In this document: positions 59,525 through 64,000 of the stretch, in pieces | Position numbering within the stretch: the stretch's first letter is position 1 | Layout of the letters: the number at the start of each line of letters is the position of its first letter | Source of the DNA: Lathyrus oleraceus | Lineage: Eukaryota; Streptophyta; Magnoliopsida; Fabales; Fabaceae | NCBI RefSeq assembly: GCF_024323335.1 | Contig: NC_066579.1 | Coordinates: 359,042,665-359,106,664, forward strand | Length of the DNA stretch: 64,000 nt | Direction of reading: 5' to 3' | Program-made: the position numbers and the translations under genes | The notes under the pieces: generated by a model | What the model was told of the DNA's origin: nothing | Database searches by the model: none | What the model saw: only the letters and a program-made list of their open reading frames with translations

Positions 59525-62500
59525 GCAAAAATTAGGGATTTGGCAAGTAACTGCATCCTGACAAGACTGCGTTCTACAACTGTCGTTCGTCAGAGATTCT
59601 TGTTCATTCGTCGTCAACTGAAGCTTCGAATACATCGAATTCAGAATTGGTGGAGAAATGTTCATTATGTTCAATGTAGCCCTTTTCCAATATATATCAC
59701 CAATTTCAAATTTGTAAAGATCTATGGAGTCTTGCCATGTGCAGACTACCATTCCATCAAACGAATTTGAGCCTTTATCTAATTATTTGCACTCTTATTT
59801 GTTTCTATTCAACAAATGTTTTGCATGTTTTAATTGAGAAAATATCATTTTCACAAATTGTTTTTAAACAAAGTGAACATTCACAATGATGAAAGGATAC
59901 TTAAGAGATCCTCGGTGCTCTCCCAAGGGTGGCATGATTTCCAACAGGGTAAGACATTTGTTCATATCCCTGGCATGATTGTATCCTCTTCTCCAGAATG
60001 TGTTGTGGTTAAATCCCACAGAGCAGAGTGTTTGTTGAGGTTATTCACCTCCCCTCCCTTCAGCAGAGCAGTGGTCTTCCCTCCTCAGCAGATGTGTCCT
60101 CTTTGGAAGGTTCGGTATTTGGTGGTTGATCCCCAGAATTCCTTCATTTCCTCAGATAGATCCCCAGCAGAGTTGTTGGTGTGTTGGATCTTATCTATGA
60201 TGATGTTATCCCCTGCAAAGATATTGTTGTTTCCTGGTATCTCTGATCCCCAAGAGAGTTGTTGGTGTGGTGGATTTTATCTGTGATGGTTTATCCCCGA
60301 GTGGTATGCTTGTTGAGAGGTTTGCCACTCTCCCCTTCAGTGGAAGAGCGTTTTATTTTCTCCTCAGCAAGTGTGATTTCCTTGGTGAGTTTGGTACTTG
60401 GTGTCGAATCACCAGTTCCCCCTTATCTCCCTCAGATGGATTCCCCAATAGAGTTGCTCTTGTGGCAGTTTCTGCCTGTGCAATGAACTTTTTTCCCAGC
60501 TGAGACTGATGATTCATCCCTGCAGAGATATTGTTATCTCTGATCCCTGGCAGATTGGATATTCTCCGGTGATCCTGGCTTTCTCTCTTGAGATGTAGTA
60601 CCGGGTGGTTGATTCTTAGACCTGTGTGTGTTAAATATGTCTGTTTGTCAACATTCATCATACATAAATCACGCATATACATGCATAATTATAACATTCA
60701 GATATTCATGTTGCATTCTTTGCCATATATCTATTGTTTGTCTCCTGCTATTTGGTTATATATATTTCCCAAGCAGATGTCGGTGTCTGATCTCTCCATA
60801 TAGAGTCAGCCCCATAAGCAGAAAGTGTTTATCTTTCCTTCCGCATTCCCCACTGAGTTATATCCTCGTGGACGACGGTTGTTTCCGCTTCCTCCCAACA
60901 TATATATTGGGATGGGTTCCCCTATTGAGTTATATCCTCATTAGGATGAGCCTCGATTCAGTTTGCCTTTTTGGTTTGATCCTAAATTGGCCTCTTGTGA
61001 CTGTCTCTGGTGTTTCCCTGTGGTAAATGAATAATTGTTCAGTAATTAGTAATTATTCACCTTATCCTCAACGGAGTTTGTGGTTTTCTACCCTTATACT
61101 GGTAGTTGTAAACCCTTTTTCTCCCCTTTGCAGAGTTAACCATTGTTGTTCATCCTAGTTGATGACGGTTACTCTTCCGTGGTTTTCTACCCAGTATCCG
61201 GTAGATGTAATCCCCTCTTTGACGGTTATCATTATCCAATATTCGGTATTGATATTCCCTCCTTCTTTTGGATAACTGCTCTAATTAAGCAATTTTATCC
61301 CCGGCGGGTCCTCTTTCATTTACCGTTTGCCGGTAATGTTTGTTGCTCCCCTTGATTGGCCATCATTATATACCTGGTTTTGGTATCTCGATGTCTTCTT
61401 CTTTGACGGTTATCATTATCCAATATTCGGTGATAATATTCCCTCGTTTGCTTGGATAGTTACCCTGTATATGCAATTTATCCCCAACGGATCAGCTTTC
61501 GTTTACCCTTTTGTTGTTGGTAACGTCTGTTTCCCTCCTTGATTGGTCATCATTATATACCCAGTTTTGGTATCCCGATGCCTTTCTTGTCGGTTGATTT
61601 ATCCTTTATTAACCTAGTAACCGGTTGTGGATAATCTTCCATGCGAGTATATTATCTACGTTTTGACGGCAATAGATAAAATATCTCATGCACTCTTTGG
61701 TCGAAGCCTTTTGTTCTTCCTCAGTAGAGTAAGATTCGTATTCCCTTTGCGGAATCGAATGTCCATCCTATAATCGAGTTTGCTTTTAGCCCTCTTTTGG
61801 ATGATGAGTGTCTTGGGAATATTCCCCAATTCACGCCTCGGTTGATTTATCCTTTGTTAACCCAGTAACCGGTTATGGATAATCTTCCATGCGAGTATAT
61901 TATCTACGTTTTGACGGCAATAGATAATATATCTCATGCACTCTTTGGTCGAAGCCTTTTGTTCTTCCCCAGTAGAGTAAGATTCGTATTCCCTTTGTGG
62001 AATCGAATGTCCATCCTATAATCAAGTTTGCTTTTAGCTCTCTTTTGGATGATGAGTGTCTTGGGAATATTCCCCAATTCACGCCTCGGTTGATTTATCC
62101 TTTATTAACTCAATAACCGGTTGTGGATAATCTTCCATGTGAGTATATTATCTATGTTTTTACGGTAATAGATAATATATCTCATGCACTCTTTGGTCGA
62201 AGCCTTTTGTTCTTCCCCAGTAGAGTAAGATTCGTATTCCCTTAGCGAAATAGAATGTCCATCCTATAATCAAGTTTGCTTTTAGCTCTCTTTTGGATGA
62301 TGAGTGTCTTGGGAATATTCCCCAATTCACGCCTCGGTTGATTTATCCTTTATTAACCCAGTAACCGGTTGTGGATAATCTTCCATGCGAGTATATTATC
62401 TACGTTATGACGGCAATAGATAATATATCTCATGCGCTCTTCGGTCGAAGCCTTTTGTTCTTCCCCAATCGAGTAAGATTCGTATTCCCTTTGCGGAATC

Positions 62501-63705
62501 GAATGTCCATCCTATAATCAAGTTTGCGTTCTGCTCTCTTTTGGATGATGAGTGTCTTGGGAATATTCCCCAATTCACGCCTCGGTTGATTTATCCTTTA
62601 TTAACCCAGTAACCGGTTGTGGATAATCTTCCATGCGAGTATATTATCTACGTTTTGACGGCAATAGATAATATATCTCATGCGCTCTTCGGTCGAAGCC
62701 TTTTGTTCTTCCCCAGTCGAGTAAGATTCATATTCCCTTTGCGGAATCGAATGTCCATCCTATAATCAAGTTTGCGTTCTGCTCTCTTTTGGGTGATGAG
62801 TGTTTCGGGAATATTCCCCAATTCACGCTTTGGTTGGTCACCTATTATATGCCCAGTAACCGGTATCCCTGGTGTTCCTTCCTTCTGCTCCCTATTATGA
62901 CTTTGGTCCCCTGTGGAGTCAAATTTTCCTGAGTTGAGATATACCTTTTTAAGTCTTCCTTAGATGTTTTGAAGTTTTGATATCTTTCACCCTTATACCG
63001 GTCTTAGATATTCATTCTTCCCGAGCTTGTTGTTCTCTCACCCTTATACCGGTGATCAGATCACATGACTCGTTGAGCTTGTTACCCAGTAACCGGTAAC
63101 ACCTCATCCCGCTGCTCCCCCAGGAGAGTCTTTTTTAAGACATCCCCAGCGAAGTCCCCTAGTGGATTGTTTTGTCCGGATTTTTATCTGAAGTATCCAT
63201 TGCGGATAGTTTTGATGTGTTGGCATATTCCCCAATACATGCATTTTCCCCGGCAGGGATATTTTATTCAAATCTTTCCCCAGCCTGAGTCCGGATTTTT
63301 ATCCGAAGTATCCATTGCGGATAGTTTTGTTGTATTGGCATATTCCCTAATACATGCATCTTTGAGTCAGTTCGAGTCTTTCCAATGGATTTATTCTCTT
63401 TGGAGACTCTTTTTCCCCAGCTTCAAGTCGTGACCTGCTCATGCATTTCTTTCTTATCCCCATGAGAGTCCCCGGTAGAGTCTTTATCCCTAGTGAGTGT
63501 ATTACTCATATGGATTGTCAGTTTCTTCCGATGTCTTTTCTTCTTTGTGGACACATATCCCCACAGAGTTTGTTTGTTTCGCATACATACATTTGCATTA
63601 TGAGGTCTCTTATGGACCAAAATTTGTCTCTTTGTTATTATATAAGCCCATTCTACCTCGTCGAGACGAAGATTTTAACCTTCACTTCTCCGGCTAGAAT
63701 GACCT
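59525..63705 (+). other. Ogre C 3' untranslated region
   Basis: About 4.2 kb with no conserved ORF. It carries an 86-bp-spaced pair (60161 and 60247), a 184-bp-spaced pair (61221 and 61405), the 248-bp array, and many TCCCCAGCAGAGT-like motifs. Its 60590-60830 part corresponds to the 34140-34390 part of copy B. Confidence 0.75.
61593..62833 (+). repeat. 248-bp tandem repeat in Ogre C 3' UTR
   Basis: Five units with GTTGATTTAT starting at 61593, 61841, 62089, 62337 and 62585, an exact 248-bp period throughout, with only a few per cent divergence between units. A diverged sixth boundary follows at about 62833. Each unit carries ACGTTTTGACGGCAATAGA, TTCCCCAGTAGAGTAAG (or a variant) and GGATGATGAGTGT. 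Homologous to the 247-bp array of copy B. Confidence 0.95.
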
Positions 63706-63719
63706 TAAATAGGAGCATC
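63706..63719 (+). other. Ogre C polypurine tract region
   Basis: AAATAGGAGCATC directly before the LTR start TGTAAG at 63720, matching AAATAGGGGCATC in copy B. Confidence 0.5.
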
Positions 63720-64000
63720 TGTAAGACCCCAATTTTGTCCCTAAGATCCCTCATGGCATCATAACATTGCATTGCATAGCCTCAAGGATCATTGAGCATC
63801 TTGGCTCCCTTTCCCTTTGGGTAGGGATCTCTTGTGAGTGGTTTGAGATCACCAGGCATGCTTGAATTGTATATCATTACTTTTCTCATTTTGTTTACTA
63901 ACCAAAAGCACAAAAATATGTCATTAACATTTTGTTTGTAGCTTAAGCAATCACCAGGTCAAGAGCTTCAAGAAAATCCTTTGTACAAAGAGTTGAGGTA
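63720..64000 (+). mobile_element. Start of the Ogre C 3' LTR
   Basis: Begins TGTAAGACCCCAATTTT and matches the 5' LTR (from 15047) with 5 differences over 280 bp plus the first base. The window ends inside it. Confidence 0.93.

Larger units (their letters stand above)
15047..64000 (+). mobile_element. Ogre-type Ty3/gypsy element C (older host of the compound insertion)
   Basis: A plus-strand Ogre split in two by the insertion at 18736-51362. The order is 5' LTR (15047-18735 and 51368-52465), PBS (52472-52489), leader, ORF1, gag remnant, protease tail, intron, pol, 3' UTR, PPT and 3' LTR (63720 onward, cut by the window edge). It carries a gag-protease deletion and nonsense codons, so it is not autonomous. 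The first 280 bp of its two LTRs differ at 5 positions. A possible left target duplication is TGATG (15042-15046); the right side is outside the window. Confidence 0.9.

Noticed and set aside
61593..62833. Regular 248-bp repeats considered as a CRISPR-like or centromeric array
   Set aside because: The repeat unit is continuous with no spacers, lies inside an Ogre 3' UTR and has only about five copies.

Overview
This window is plant nuclear DNA made almost entirely of nested retrotransposons. I see no intact host gene, no rRNA and no tRNA gene. The element families (very large Ogre-type Tat-lineage Ty3/gypsy elements, and a Cyclops/Athila-type element with env-like ORFs) point to a legume with a large genome, most likely tribe Fabeae (Pisum, Vicia, Lathyrus, Lens). 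That assignment rests on family knowledge, not on a search.

Layout. Positions 1-6654 are old, decayed DNA: a Ty1/copia RNase H remnant with a short 3' LTR, a degenerate array of about 200-260 bp units split by a defective hAT transposon (3374-4826, recognisable 8-bp target duplication), and a decayed DUF4283/zinc-knuckle ORF. Positions 6655-13105 are the 3' part of a minus-strand Athila/Cyclops-type element: integrase C-terminus, two paralogous env-like pseudogenes in tandem, polypurine tract and 3' LTR. From 13106 a partial LTR of one Ogre-like element (called D) interrupts it. D is interrupted at 15047 by a second, plus-strand Ogre element (called C, 15047-18735 plus 51368-64000). The 5' LTR of C is in turn split by a 32.6-kb minus-strand compound Ogre insertion (18736-51362) flanked by the 5-bp duplication GAGCT.

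The compound insertion has the order LTR - full internal region (B) - LTR - truncated internal region (A) - 84-bp LTR stub. B keeps an uninterrupted 1153-codon pol (RT, degenerate RNase H, second RNase H, integrase), but its ORF1 has a 1-bp deletion. A keeps an open ORF1, but its pol is cut off after RT by a fusion to the LTR end. Both carry the same frameshift in gag. C is older: it lacks about 2.8 kb of gag-protease and has in-frame nonsense codons in ORF1 and pol. The LTR divergences seen by eye (about 1.8% for C over 280 bp, roughly 0.1% between the two full LTRs of the compound element) agree with the nesting order.

How the parts work together: transcription would start in an LTR, a tRNA would prime at the PBS just inside the 5' LTR, and ORF1, gag-protease and pol would be made from one RNA. 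An intron of about 270 nt between protease and RT overlaps the gag-pro stop codon, so splicing would fuse gag-pro to pol in frame. The least explained sequence is the 4.4-kb 3' untranslated region. It opens with three hairpins, two with GNRA-type loops kept between families. It also carries a 247/248-bp tandem array and is studded with copies of a 13-mer complementary to the element's own PBS.
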